Source: Polymorphum gilvum SL003B-26A1
GTDB taxonomy: Bacteria; Pseudomonadota; Alphaproteobacteria; Rhizobiales; Stappiaceae
NCBI RefSeq assembly: GCF_000192745.1
Contig: NC_015259.1
Coordinates: forward strand, 3,611,001 to 3,675,000
Direction of reading: 5' to 3'
DNA length: 64,000 nt
Numbering within the stretch: position 1 is the first letter of the stretch; each line of letters begins with the position of its first letter. The position numbers and the translations under genes are program-made. Below are positions 17,751 to 26,671 of this stretch, piece by piece. The notes under the pieces are model-generated. The model was given only the letters and a program-made list of their open reading frames with translations. It did no database searches and was not told the DNA's origin.

Positions 17751-20700
17751 TCACACCGCCTCGCGGAATCGCTCAGCCGTCTCCAGATCGACCGAAACGA
17801 GCTGCGACACCCCCCGCTCGGCCATTGTCACGCCGAACAGACGGTTCATCCGCGCCATGGTGATCGGATTGTGCGTGATGACGACGAAACGCGTGTCGGT
17901 ACGCCGGGCCATTTCGTCGAGCAGGTCGCAGTAGCGCTCGACATTGGCGTCATCGAGCGGCGCGTCGACCTCGTCGAGCACGCAGATCGGCGCCGGATTG
18001 GTGAGAAACACGGCGAAGATCAGCGCCATGGCCGTCAGTGCCTGCTCGCCACCGGACAGAAGCGTCATGGTCTGAGGTTTCTTGCCCGGCGGCCGGGCGA
18101 TGATCTCGAGCCCGGCATCGAGCGGGTCGTCGGAATCGACCAGCTGCAATTCGGCGGTGCCGCCGCCGAACAGGTGGGTGAACAGGCGCTGGAAATGGTC
18201 GTTGACGACCACGAAGGAACTGAGCAGGCGCTCGCGGGCCTCTCGGTTCAGGTTGGAGATTCCGGTGCGCAGGCGCCGGATCGCCTCGACGAGGTCGTCC
18301 CGCTCGCGCACAAGCGTCGTGCGCTGCTCGTCGATGTCGCGCAATTCGTCGTCGGCGCGCAGGTTGACGCCGCCGAGGCGCTCGCGCTCGGCCTTCAGCC
18401 GCTCAAGCTTGCGTTCCATGCCATCGGGATCCGGCAGCGGCGCGCCGTCCTTGAGGCCTGCCAGTACGGTCAGTTCGGCGAGAGGCACCTCGAGCGTCTC
18501 GCCGATGCGCGCCTCGACCTCCTTCACCCGCTGCCGTGCGCCCTCGACCCGCTCCTCGGCGCGGATGCGCGCCTCGCGAGCCTGCGCCAGGGCGTCCTGC
18601 GCCTCGCGGGCGATGCGATCGACCCCCGACAGCGCCGATTCGGCCTTCAGCAGTTCGTCGTCGGCGGCCTTGCGCGCCTCCTCCGCGCGGGCAATCTCGG
18701 AAAACAGGCTGCGGCGCCTCGCCTCGATGTCCTCAGGCGCCTCGACAAGCTCCAGGCGCTCGTCCTCGGCCTCCTGCCGGCGCTGCCTCAGGATCTCGAT
18801 CTGTCGAGCCGCATTGGCGGCGCGCGTGCGCCAGCTGTCATATTCGCGCGCGATCGCCTCCAGCCGGCGGTCGCGCATCTGCCTTTCCCGAGACAGCCCC
18901 TCAGACAGGGCCCGGGCTTCCGCAAGTGCGGTACGCGCGACCGCGACCTCGTCCTGCAGCCGGGCGATGTCCTCGCCGAGGCCGGCGGCATCGGGCGCCT
19001 CTTCCAGGCGCGCCTCCGCCTCCATCAGTGCTTCGCACGCCTCGCCGGCCTCCTCGGCAAGATGCGATGCCTGCTGTTCGGCGGCGGCGAGGCGCGCGGA
19101 CAGTTGCGACAGCGCCCGCTCGGCGGCGGCGAGCGCGTCACGGGCGTCGGCGAGCGCCTTCTGGCGGTCACGCAGCCGCTGGCGCGCCGCCTGTTCCCGC
19201 TCGACGGCCTGCCGGACCGCGTCGGCAGCGGCCTGCAGGCCGGCCTGGCGCAGGTCGACCTCGCGGCGCGCGCCTTCGATGCGATCGGCAAGTTCGGCCA
19301 GGCGGTTCTTCTGGGCGAGCCGCTGGGCGGCCGGCGTCGGCGCATCCGCAGCCACGACGAAGCCGTCCCAGCGCCAAAGGTCGCCATCGCGCGACACCAG
19401 GCGCTGGCCGGGTTTCAGCAGCGCCTGCAGACGCGGGCCTTCGGCGCGCTCGACGAGGCCGATCTGCGCCAGCCGGCGCGCGAGGGCCGGCGGCGCGCCG
19501 ACCTTGGCCGCCATCGGCACTGCACCGGCCGGCAAGGCGGGATCTCCGGACGCCTCGGCAGTCCCGCCCCAGCGCACCGGCGCGCCCGGATCGAGGGACG
19601 CGTCCAGGTCCTCGCCGAGGGCCGCGCCGAGGGCCGTTTCGAAGCCAGGCGCCACGGTTACCGCATCGACCACCGGCGGCCATTCCCCGGCGCTGGAGAC
19701 GTTGAGGACCTGTTCCAGGGTACGCGCCTCGGTCTCCAGGCTCGACAGGACGCGTTCGGCTTCGGCAAGCGGAACGCGCGCGGCCTGCTCGGCCTCCCGA
19801 GCGCTTCGCGTCACCTCTTCGGCGCCTTCCCCAGCCTCCTCGGCCTCCAGCAGCGTGGCCTCGGCCAGTTCGACCGACTCCACCCGCTGCGCAATGCCGT
19901 CGGCGGCATCCATTTCGGCCCGCAGGGCGGCATGAACGGCCGCAGCCTCGCCGGCCTGGACGGTCAGGCGCTCGGCGCGCAGGCGAGCTTCCGCGACGGC
20001 GCGCTCCATCTGCTGGCGCAGGGCAGCGGCACGGGCCTGGGCCCGGGTGCGTTCGCCCAGGGCCTCCTCAAGTGCGTCAACCTTCGACTGGGCGTCCTCG
20101 ACCCGCTCGCGCGCGAGTTCCGCGCGCTCGGCGACGGTCTCGTTCTCCTCGACGAGTTCCGCGCGCTCCTCGGCAAGGCGCTCCAGTACCTCGTCGTTTT
20201 CCGCCACCATGCGGTCCTCGCGGGCGATGTCCTCGGCGAGCTGGCCGAGCCGGCGGTCGAGATCGAGCAGGCGTTCGCGGATGCGCCGGTCTTCGGCATC
20301 GAGCTCGTTGCGGGCGATCACCAGCCGCTGCAGGAGCGCCCCCGCGCGTGCGGCCGCATCGCGAATTTCCGGCAGTTTGTGGGCCGTGATCGCCTGGGTC
20401 CTGGCCGCCTCGGCCTGCGCGGCGGCGGCCGCAGCGACATCCTTCTGCGCCTGCTCGTACTGCCGTTCGGCATCGGCCAGGGCGGCACGCGCATCGGTCC
20501 AGCGCAGGTAGAGGATGGCGGCTTCCGCGGAGCGGATCTCGGCAGACAGATTGCGGTAGCGCGCGGCCTGGCGCGACTGGCGCCGCAGACTGTCAAGCTG
20601 GGCGTCGATCTGGACCAGCACGTCCTCGAGACGATCCAGGTTCTGCTCGGCGGCACGCAGCCGGATCTCGGCCTCGTGGCGACGGCTATGCAGACCCGAA

Positions 20701-21209
20701 ATGCCCGCCGCCTCTTCCAGGATCTGGCGCCGGGACGTCGGCTTGGCGGAAATCAATTCACCGATCTGGCCCTGGCGCACCATCGCGGGCGAGCGGGCGC
20801 CGGTGGAGGCGTCGGCGAAGAGGAGCTGGACGTCGCGCGCCCGCACCTCTTTGGCATTGATCCTGTAGATCGAACCGGCCTCGCGCTCGATCCGGCGGCT
20901 GACCTCGAGAAGGTCGGTCTCGTTGAACCCACTCGGGGCGCGGCGTTCGGAATTGTCGAGGTAGAGCGTCACCTCGGCGGTATTGCGGGCCGGCCGGTTC
21001 AGGCTGCCGGAAAAGATCACGTCGTCCATGCCGGACGCGCGCATGTTTTTGTAGGAGTTCTCGCCCATGACCCAGCGCAGGGCCTCGACGAGGTTCGACT
21101 TGCCACAGCCGTTCGGGCCGACGACGCCGGTCAGTCCGTCGCCGATGATGAATTCCATCGGCTCGACGAAGGACTTGAAGCCGACCACGCGCAGCTTGTT
21201 GAACTTCAC
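17751..21209 (-). CDS. smc: Chromosome segregation ATPase SMC
   Basis: 1152 residues from a GTG at 21209, behind GGAGGG. Organises and compacts the nucleoid as a dimer with ScpA/ScpB. Walker A VVGPNGCGKSNL at 29-40, ABC signature LLSGGEQALTAMAL and Walker B CVLDEVDAPLDD near the C-terminus. Between them lie two long Ala/Glu/Arg coiled coils around a hinge near residues 490-640. The high Ala/Glu content explains the long antisense open frames on the opposite strand, which are not genes. It follows the DsbA-like gene on the same strand, a pairing common in Rhizobiales. Confidence 0.98.
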   Translation of the reverse strand: MKFNKLRVVGFKSFVEPMEFIIGDGLTGVVGPNGCGKSNLVEALRWVMGENSYKNMRASGMDDVIFSGSLNRPARNTAEVTLYLDNSERRAPSGFNETDLLEVSRRIEREAGSIYRINAKEVRARDVQLLFADASTGARSPAMVRQGQIGELISAKPTSRRQILEEAAGISGLHSRRHEAEIRLRAAEQNLDRLEDVLVQIDAQLDSLRRQSRQAARYRNLSAEIRSAEAAILYLRWTDARAALADAERQYEQAQKDVAAAAAAQAEAARTQAITAHKLPEIRDAAARAGALLQRLVIARNELDAEDRRIRERLLDLDRRLGQLAEDIAREDRMVAENDEVLERLAEERAELVEENETVAERAELARERVEDAQSKVDALEEALGERTRAQARAAALRQQMERAVAEARLRAERLTVQAGEAAAVHAALRAEMDAADGIAQRVESVELAEATLLEAEEAGEGAEEVTRSAREAEQAARVPLAEAERVLSSLETEARTLEQVLNVSSAGEWPPVVDAVTVAPGFETALGAALGEDLDASLDPGAPVRWGGTAEASGDPALPAGAVPMAAKVGAPPALARRLAQIGLVERAEGPRLQALLKPGQRLVSRDGDLWRWDGFVVAADAPTPAAQRLAQKNRLAELADRIEGARREVDLRQAGLQAAADAVRQAVEREQAARQRLRDRQKALADARDALAAAERALSQLSARLAAAEQQASHLAEEAGEACEALMEAEARLEEAPDAAGLGEDIARLQDEVAVARTALAEARALSEGLSRERQMRDRRLEAIAREYDSWRTRAANAARQIEILRQRRQEAEDERLELVEAPEDIEARRRSLFSEIARAEEARKAADDELLKAESALSGVDRIAREAQDALAQAREARIRAEERVEGARQRVKEVEARIGETLEVPLAELTVLAGLKDGAPLPDPDGMERKLERLKAERERLGGVNLRADDELRDIDEQRTTLVRERDDLVEAIRRLRTGISNLNREARERLLSSFVVVNDHFQRLFTHLFGGGTAELQLVDSDDPLDAGLEIIARPPGKKPQTMTLLSGGEQALTAMALIFAVFLTNPAPICVLDEVDAPLDDANVERYCDLLDEMARRTDTRFVVITHNPITMARMNRLFGVTMAERGVSQLVSVDLETAERFREAV

Positions 21210-21293
21210 GGGCCGGCCCTCCGGGAGCGGGCGATCACGGCCGAGACAGCATGCGGGCGCAGGCCGCGCGCACGCTTGTCGCGCCGGGCGGCG

Positions 21294-21932
21294 TCAGAGG
21301 TGCTTGTCGATGAGCTCGGCCATCTGCTCAACCGTCAGAGCTCCGCTTTTCTTCTCGCCGTTGACAAAGAACGTCGGAGTCGAGTTCACCTTGAACTCGC
21401 TCGCCGCGCGATCCCGCACGGCATTGACTCCGTCCAGCACGTCCTGGTTTGTCAAGCATGCCTCGAAGGCTTCCTGTGTAAAGCCGACCTGCTTGGCGAA
21501 ATTCAGCAGGGAATTGTACGGATCGTTCGAATAGGCCCAGGATCGCTGGTCCTCGAACAGCGCGTCGATGATGTCGAAATACTTTTCCTCCGGCGCGCAG
21601 CGGGCGAGCATGAAGGCCGCCGTGGCCACCGGGTCGAGCGGAAATTCGCGAAAGATGAAACGTACCTTACCGGTGTCGACGTAGTCCTTCTTCAGCACCG
21701 GATAGGTCGTCTTGTGGAAGGTCGCACAGTGGCCGCAGGTCATCGATGCGTATTCCACGATCGTCACAGGCGCATCATCGGCGCCGAGGATCTTGTCGCC
21801 GAGCGGCCCCGCCTCCATCAGCTTGTCCATGCCGTAGGTCTCGGCGAGGGCCGCCAGCGGGACGGTGGCGAGCGCGGCGCCCAACGCTGTGAAGGACGCG
21901 GCCTGGAGGAACTGTCTACGGGAAAAGGTCAC
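21294..21932 (-). CDS. DsbA family thiol:disulfide oxidoreductase with twin-arginine-type signal
   Basis: 212 residues from a GTG at 21932 (AGGA with an 8-nt spacer). The N-terminus MTFSRRQFLQ followed by a hydrophobic stretch to ALA at 28-30 looks like a Tat signal peptide. The thioredoxin-fold active site is CGHC (66-69) in YASMTCGHCATFH, and the cis-proline loop is NSTPTFFVNG. Probably a periplasmic disulfide oxidase of the DsbA/Com1 type (thioredoxin_4). Lies between DUF721 and smc on the same strand. Confidence 0.92.
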   Translation of the reverse strand: MTFSRRQFLQAASFTALGAALATVPLAALAETYGMDKLMEAGPLGDKILGADDAPVTIVEYASMTCGHCATFHKTTYPVLKKDYVDTGKVRFIFREFPLDPVATAAFMLARCAPEEKYFDIIDALFEDQRSWAYSNDPYNSLLNFAKQVGFTQEAFEACLTNQDVLDGVNAVRDRAASEFKVNSTPTFFVNGEKKSGALTVEQMAELIDKHL

Positions 21933-22089
21933 GGCGTTTTCCTGTTGTCTGTCTATCGTTCGATCTGATGTGCCCGGTCCGGCCCATCGCGTCAACCGAC
22001 CATAGCAGTCTCCGGCAATTGTGGCGGCAGTGGGATCTGCGGAGCCCCGGCGCGGAGCGCCTCCGGACGGCGTCAGGCAGGAGGCCGCG

Positions 22090-22626
22090 TCAATCTTTCC
22101 TGGGGCCGGCCCCACATCGCGCGATTACCTGCGTACCGAGGTTTTCTAGGGCCTGGCGCAGTCCGTCGTGCTCCACGCCCTCCAGCCGCCCCTGCAGCCG
22201 GCGCCGCTCCGAGTCGGTCAGCGCGCGCAGCGGCGCCGGACCCTTGCGCCGCCGGACGATAACGGGCTTTTGAACGATGCGGATGCGTGCAACCGCCGCC
22301 CAGCCGAAATAGGTGTTGATGCGTTCGATGACCTGCGCGATCTCGTGGCTGAGCAGGAGGGCGGTCGCCCCGTCGGTGTGAACGACCAGTGTCGCGGGCT
22401 CCGGCACCAGACTGCCGTAACGCTCCTGAGGCCGCGGCCAGATCATCCGGTCGGGCTGAACCCGCTCGCCGTAGCGATCGCCGACGATATCGGGCCAGCA
22501 GGCGATCAGGTCTGCGGTCGCGAAGCCACGCTTGCGGCAAGCGGGCTCCATCGCCTTGCCGATCAGGTCGGCAAGCGGTTGCGACTGGGGCACGAATGCC
22601 GGGCGGGACGTCCGTTCGCTGCTCAT
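22090..22626 (-). CDS. DUF721 / DciA-family protein
   Basis: 178 residues from the ATG at 22626. The N-terminal 100 residues contain the family pattern: LADLIGKAMEPACRKRGF, LIACWPDIVGDRYGERVQP, LVVHTDGATALLLSHEIAQVIERINTYFGW. The tail is basic. DUF721 includes DciA, which loads the replicative helicase DnaB in bacteria lacking DnaC; whether this member does so is inference. It is divergent from mutY, an arrangement seen in many Rhizobiales. Confidence 0.85.
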   Translation of the reverse strand: MSSERTSRPAFVPQSQPLADLIGKAMEPACRKRGFATADLIACWPDIVGDRYGERVQPDRMIWPRPQERYGSLVPEPATLVVHTDGATALLLSHEIAQVIERINTYFGWAAVARIRIVQKPVIVRRRKGPAPLRALTDSERRRLQGRLEGVEHDGLRQALENLGTQVIARCGAGPRKD

Positions 22627-22806
22627 GCGTTGTTTCCGACCCTCGGACAGCCGATCATCTTGCGGTACCTCGACCCATACCGTTAAACCGATTTGCGACC
22701 AAATGAAGACGGCAGGTTCAGGAACCCATGTAATGGCGACCTCGGCCCACGCTTTCCCCTGGTTCGCTCCTTCGTTCCCACCGTGCTCTGCCGCGACCTC
22801 CTGCCG

Positions 22807-23871
22807 ATGATTGCTCTCCCTTCCGCCGCTGATCTGCTCGACTGGTACGACCGCCACGCCCGGGACCTGCCGTGGCGGATCGCGCCGGACGACCGGCGCG
22901 CCGGCATCGTGCCGGATCCCTATCACGTCTGGCTGTCGGAAATCATGCTGCAGCAGACTACGGTCGCGGCGGTCAGGGACTACTACCGGGCCTTCCTGGC
23001 GCGATGGCCGAACGTGGAGGCTCTTGCCGCCGCCGATCTCGACGACGTGCTCAGGGCCTGGGCCGGTCTCGGCTACTATTCCCGCGCCCGCAACCTGAAA
23101 GCCTGCGCCGAAATGGTGGCGCGCGACCACGGCGGCCGGTTTCCCGACAGCGAGGACGCGCTGCGCGCCCTGCCTGGTATCGGCGCCTACACCGCAGCCG
23201 CCATCGCCGCCATCGCCTTCGACGCGCGAGCCGCCGTGGTCGACGGCAATGTCGAGCGGGTCATGGCGCGCCTGTTCCGGATCGAAACGCCGCTGCCGGA
23301 CGCCAAGCCCGAGATCCGGGCGGCGATGGACCGGCTCACTCCGGCCGACCGACCCGGAGATTTCGCCCAAGCCGTGATGGACCTCGGCGCAACGCTCTGC
23401 ACGCCCAGGCGTCCGGCCTGTGCGCTGTGTCCGTGGTCGCAGGCCTGCGCCGGACGACACGCAGGCGTCGCCGAAACGCTGCCTCTGAAGGCGCCGAAAA
23501 AGGCCAAGCCGACCCGCAGGGGGGCGGCCTTCGTTGCGCGGCGGAGCGCTGACGGCGCCATCCTGCTGCGCAAGCGGCCCGCAAAGGGGCTGCTCGGTGG
23601 CATGGCGGAAGTGCCCGGAACGCCGTGGTCGGAGACGTTCGACCCCTCATCCGCTGCCGGCCTCGCGCCCTTTCCCGCTGGATGGCGGGTACAGCCGGCT
23701 CCGGTGCGGCATATTTTCACCCACTTCCACCTGGAACTGTCGGTGCTGGTCGCCGACCTGGCCGAACCGCTTCCCCTGCCCGATGCGCACTGGTGGTCGG
23801 CGCCGGGCGAGTTGGCCGGCGAGGCGCTGCCCACGGTCATGCGCAAGGTGGTCGCGGCGGGCACCGGCTGA
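22807..23871 (+). CDS. mutY: A/G-specific adenine glycosylase MutY
   Basis: 354 residues from the ATG at 22807. Removes adenine mispaired with 8-oxoguanine. Catalytic E45 in SEIMLQQTTV, helix-hairpin-helix LPGIGAYTAAAI (122-133), D146 in VVDGNVERV, and the [4Fe-4S] cysteines C198-x6-C205-x2-C208-x5-C214. The C-terminal Nudix-like domain (about 240-350) that recognises 8-oxoG is present (LLGGMAEVPGTPW). All key residues are intact. The start codon has a weak Shine-Dalgarno. Confidence 0.97.
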   Translation: MIALPSAADLLDWYDRHARDLPWRIAPDDRRAGIVPDPYHVWLSEIMLQQTTVAAVRDYYRAFLARWPNVEALAAADLDDVLRAWAGLGYYSRARNLKACAEMVARDHGGRFPDSEDALRALPGIGAYTAAAIAAIAFDARAAVVDGNVERVMARLFRIETPLPDAKPEIRAAMDRLTPADRPGDFAQAVMDLGATLCTPRRPACALCPWSQACAGRHAGVAETLPLKAPKKAKPTRRGAAFVARRSADGAILLRKRPAKGLLGGMAEVPGTPWSETFDPSSAAGLAPFPAGWRVQPAPVRHIFTHFHLELSVLVADLAEPLPLPDAHWWSAPGELAGEALPTVMRKVVAAGTG

Positions 23872-24000
23872 GCGCTGCGGGTTCCGCCGCAGCGCGCGGT
23901 TTTCGCTGACGCGTTCGGGGCGACAAGAATCCTGTTGCTTTTTGCCGCGCGCCGGTGCTGATGCCGATCCTCGCATCCTGTCGATCGGTGAGTGATTGGC

Positions 24001-24549
24001 ATGTTCACCCATTTCGTCCCCAGGCTTTTCACCAGCGCCGAAGCCGCCGACATCGTCCGGCTCGCCGAACAGGGCCGCCAGAACCACGGCGGACTGGTCG
24101 GCGGGGTCCAGCATCACGCCATCCGTCGTGCCGGCATCACCTGGCTGGACGACCAGGGCCCGGCTTCCTGGGTCATGGAGCGCATCGTGCGCGGCATCGC
24201 AGACGCCAACCGGGAGGCGTTCCAATTCGACATAACCGAGTTCAGGGAACGCCTGCAGGTCGCCAGCTACGACGAAAGCGACGAGGGTCACTACGACTGG
24301 CATTCCGACATCGGTGACGGTCCGATCGCGCGGCAGCGGAAGCTGACGATCGTCGTGCAACTGTCCGAACCAGAGAGCTATGAAGGCGGCGCCCTTGAGA
24401 TCAATCTCGGCAGCGCCATCCAGCCAGCGCCGCGCGGCGTCGGCAGCGCGACGCTGTTCGCCAGTTTCATGCCGCACCGGGTCACGCCGGTGACCAGGGG
24501 GCGGCGGATCTCGCTGACCTGCTGGTGCCACGGACCCCGATTCCGCTGA
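24001..24549 (+). CDS. Fe(II)/2-oxoglutarate dioxygenase, PKHD-type
   Basis: 182 residues from the ATG at 24001 (GGTGAG 8 nt upstream); a GTG at 23992 is possible. Double-stranded beta-helix with the iron ligands H101 and D103 in YDWHSDIGDG and H159 in MPHRVTPV, and an arginine in TRGRRISLTCW for 2-oxoglutarate. Similar in length to the prolyl hydroxylase-like single-domain oxygenases. Substrate unknown. No obvious operon partner; follows mutY by 129 bp. Confidence 0.88.
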   Translation: MFTHFVPRLFTSAEAADIVRLAEQGRQNHGGLVGGVQHHAIRRAGITWLDDQGPASWVMERIVRGIADANREAFQFDITEFRERLQVASYDESDEGHYDWHSDIGDGPIARQRKLTIVVQLSEPESYEGGALEINLGSAIQPAPRGVGSATLFASFMPHRVTPVTRGRRISLTCWCHGPRFR

Positions 24550-24637
24550 TCGTCGCCGACGGGAGCCTGCCCGTGGCGAGGAAAAAGACGGGGGAACCGG
24601 ACCGGTTCCCCCGCCAAGGTCTCCTGGGGGAGGGAGA

Positions 24638-25852
24638 CTATTCGGCGGCCGCGACCCGGGGCGCGGTTTCCCGAGCCGCGAAGTGCTTGGCGTTCAGCCG
24701 CAGCACCAGCCAGACCGAGGCGGCCTGGAGGACGAGCGCAACCGCGGTGATCGCCCAGTAGGCGGGCGAGAACTTGGCCAGCAGCCCGACCTCGACCAGG
24801 CCCTTGTTGAGGTAGAACTGCAGCAGCACGGACAGCGCGACGCCCGGGCAGACCAGGGCATAGGAGCCTGGGGACCGCAGGTCGCCCCAGACGTAGCGGG
24901 CGAAGTAGCCCAGTCGGCGCAGCACCACATAGCCGAACAGGCCGAACAGAACCTGGACCGCGACCATATTGGTCAGCATCGTGAAGCTCTCCGCGGCGCC
25001 GGCATGATCGGCGAAATGGACATGCAAGCCGTGCGACTGGCGCAGCATGGCGATCGACAGCACGGTCATGATCGGGATGGCGACCCACAGCGTCGGCGCG
25101 GCCTCCTCGTTGGCGCCGTGTTCCATCATCGAGCGGAAGCCCAGGAACAGGGCGACCGCGCCGAGGATGACCGCCGACACCATGAAGAAGCTGGAGGCGA
25201 TGTAGCTTATGCCGGCGGTCAGCGGCGTGACGCTCATCGAGGCAGGGGCCGACAGGCCGACGGCGACCATCGACAGCGCGAAGGCCGGCAGCATTTGGGA
25301 GAAACTGTTGTTGCGCGCGCAGTCGAAGCCGCCCTTGGTCAGCACGCGGCCAAAGAAGTCACCGAGCAGGAGGAAGGCGTAGCCCCCGACCGCAAGGAAG
25401 GCGACCATTGCCAGCGGGAACAGGTATTCGACGACGCTCCACAGGCGCGGCACGAACACGAGACCGAGGATGAAGCCGACGTTGATGGCCATGGCCAGCG
25501 TCAGCGGAACGGCAAGCAGTTGGGTCTCGGCGTTGCCGGAGCGCAATGCCGAGTAGGCGACCGTGCGGCGGAACCCGGCATATTCGCGCAGATTCCAGAT
25601 CAGCAGCCGGATGTGCAGGACGGCGAAGAACGCGATGCCGGCATAGGCCAGGCCGATCATCGCCTTCACGCCCAGGCCGCCGGCCGCAAAGGCAGCCGCG
25701 ATGTCCTCGAACACCGGCACGCTCTGTCCCGGATGCGGTATCCAGAACATCAGGTAGAGAAAGAAGGTCACTGCAAGTCCGCCGGCGCCCAGCGCGGCGA
25801 GGAAATAGAGCGGCGTGTAACGCTCGCTCATTGCGGGCAATCGAAACGGCAT
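24638..25852 (-). CDS. Polytopic membrane protein of unknown function (possibly TsoY-like)
   Basis: 404 residues from the ATG at 25852 (GAGG with a 7-nt spacer). About ten hydrophobic helices with short polar loops. Distinctive segments: FLYLMFWIPHPGQSVPVFED near 31-50, GFDCARNNSFSQMLPAFA with a lone conserved-looking C178, GLSAPASMSVTPLTAG, and LRQSHGLHVHFADHAG. I tentatively place it in the TsoY '(seleno)protein' family, in which I recall a Cys or selenocysteine in a similar place; this is from memory and uncertain. An FNR-type box lies about 64 bp upstream of the start, suggesting induction at low oxygen. Divergent from bfr. Confidence 0.6.
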   Translation of the reverse strand: MPFRLPAMSERYTPLYFLAALGAGGLAVTFFLYLMFWIPHPGQSVPVFEDIAAAFAAGGLGVKAMIGLAYAGIAFFAVLHIRLLIWNLREYAGFRRTVAYSALRSGNAETQLLAVPLTLAMAINVGFILGLVFVPRLWSVVEYLFPLAMVAFLAVGGYAFLLLGDFFGRVLTKGGFDCARNNSFSQMLPAFALSMVAVGLSAPASMSVTPLTAGISYIASSFFMVSAVILGAVALFLGFRSMMEHGANEEAAPTLWVAIPIMTVLSIAMLRQSHGLHVHFADHAGAAESFTMLTNMVAVQVLFGLFGYVVLRRLGYFARYVWGDLRSPGSYALVCPGVALSVLLQFYLNKGLVEVGLLAKFSPAYWAITAVALVLQAASVWLVLRLNAKHFAARETAPRVAAAE

Positions 25853-25880
25853 GACAACACCTCATTGATTTCATTTTATT

Positions 25881-25923
25881 GAATATAATAGACGCGGAGC
25901 CGCCGCCAAATGATATCGATCAA
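25881..25923 (-). promoter_or_regulatory. FNR/FixK-type box with -10 element before the membrane protein
   Basis: ATGAT-ATCG-ATCAA at 25910-25923 is one mismatch from the consensus TTGAT-N4-ATCAA. On the minus strand TATTAT (25890-25885) is a plausible -10, putting the box centre about 38-42 bp upstream of the start of transcription, as in FNR-activated promoters. It may also act on bfr on the other side. Confidence 0.55.
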
Positions 25924-26026
25924 GCTTGGTGCGGTGCGACGCCGCAGCCGTGCAGGGGACATCTCCGACACCGAGAAAAGGCGCGGATATCCACGCCTTC
26001 GCCGATCTGCCTCTGGACGAAGAACG

Positions 26027-26039
26027 TAGAATCATTCTA
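26027..26039. promoter_or_regulatory. Irr-type iron control element upstream of bacterioferritin
   Basis: Perfect palindrome TAGAAT-C-ATTCTA, extended by AA on the right. It fits the TTAGAA-N3-TTCTAA pattern of rhizobial ICE motifs bound by Irr. It lies 68-80 bp before the bfr start. Irr represses bfr under iron limitation in relatives (family knowledge). Confidence 0.6.
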
Positions 26040-26106
26040 AACTACTATCAAAGTTTCCATCCTGGGCTCATCAAAAACCCATCCCAAGCAGTGAGCGAGA
26101 CGCGCA

Positions 26107-26592
26107 ATGAAAGGCAATCAGAAGGTCATCGACCGGCTCAACGAAGCCCTGTTCCTCGAACTCGGGGCGATCAACCAGTACTGGCTGCACTACCGCCTTC
26201 TGGACGACTGGGGTTATACGCGCCTGGCCAAGAAGGAGCGTGCCGAATCGATCGAGGAGATGGAGCACGCCGACAAGATCACGTCGCGCATCATCTTCCT
26301 GGAAGGTCACCCGAACATGCAGAAGCTCGCCCCGCTGCGGATCGGCCAGAACATCAAGGAAGTGCTGGAATGCGACCTGGCGGGCGAATATGACGCGCGC
26401 GCGTCCTATTCCAAGTCGCGCGAGATCTGCCGCGAGGAAGGCGACTACGTCTCCATGCACCTGTTCGAGGAGCTGCTGGAGGACGAGGAAGGCCACATCG
26501 ACTTCCTCGAAACCCAGCTCGAACTGCTGGACAAGATCGGCGTCGAACGCTACGGCCTACTTCAGGCCGCGCCCGCCAACGAAGTCGAATAA
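26107..26592 (+). CDS. bfr: Bacterioferritin
   Basis: 161 residues, four-helix ferritin fold. The ferroxidase ligands E18, E51 and H54 are present, with E94 and E127/H130 equivalents in [11 protein letters not shown] and [15 protein letters not shown]52 is in the position of the heme-binding methionine. Forms a 24-subunit iron-storage shell that oxidises Fe(II). Single gene, divergent from the membrane protein; an Irr-like palindrome and an FNR-like box upstream suggest dual control by iron and oxygen. No ferredoxin gene (bfd) is adjacent. Confidence 0.96.
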   Translation: MKGNQKVIDRLNEALFLELGAINQYWLHYRLLDDWGYTRLAKKERAESIEEMEHADKITSRIIFLEGHPNMQKLAPLRIGQNIKEVLECDLAGEYDARASYSKSREICREEGDYVSMHLFEELLEDEEGHIDFLETQLELLDKIGVERYGLLQAAPANEVE

Positions 26593-26625
26593 TCAGACAA
26601 GCACGAACCCCATCCCACCATCGAA

Positions 26626-26648
26626 ACGCGCGGTCGCAAGCCGCGCGT
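26626..26648 (+). terminator. Hairpin after bacterioferritin
   Basis: 8-bp stem ACGCGCGG/CCGCGCGT with a 7-nt loop, 34 bp after the bfr stop. There is no T tract, so terminator function is uncertain. Confidence 0.35.
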
Positions 26649-26671
26649 CAGCTTGTTGACAAACTTGCAGC

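Noticed and set aside
17706-21968. Very long open frame on the plus strand opposite smc
   Set aside because: It mirrors the Ala/Glu/Arg coiled-coil codons of smc and the dsbA-like gene; its protein is Arg/Gly/Leu-rich without any domain. Antisense artefact of high GC.
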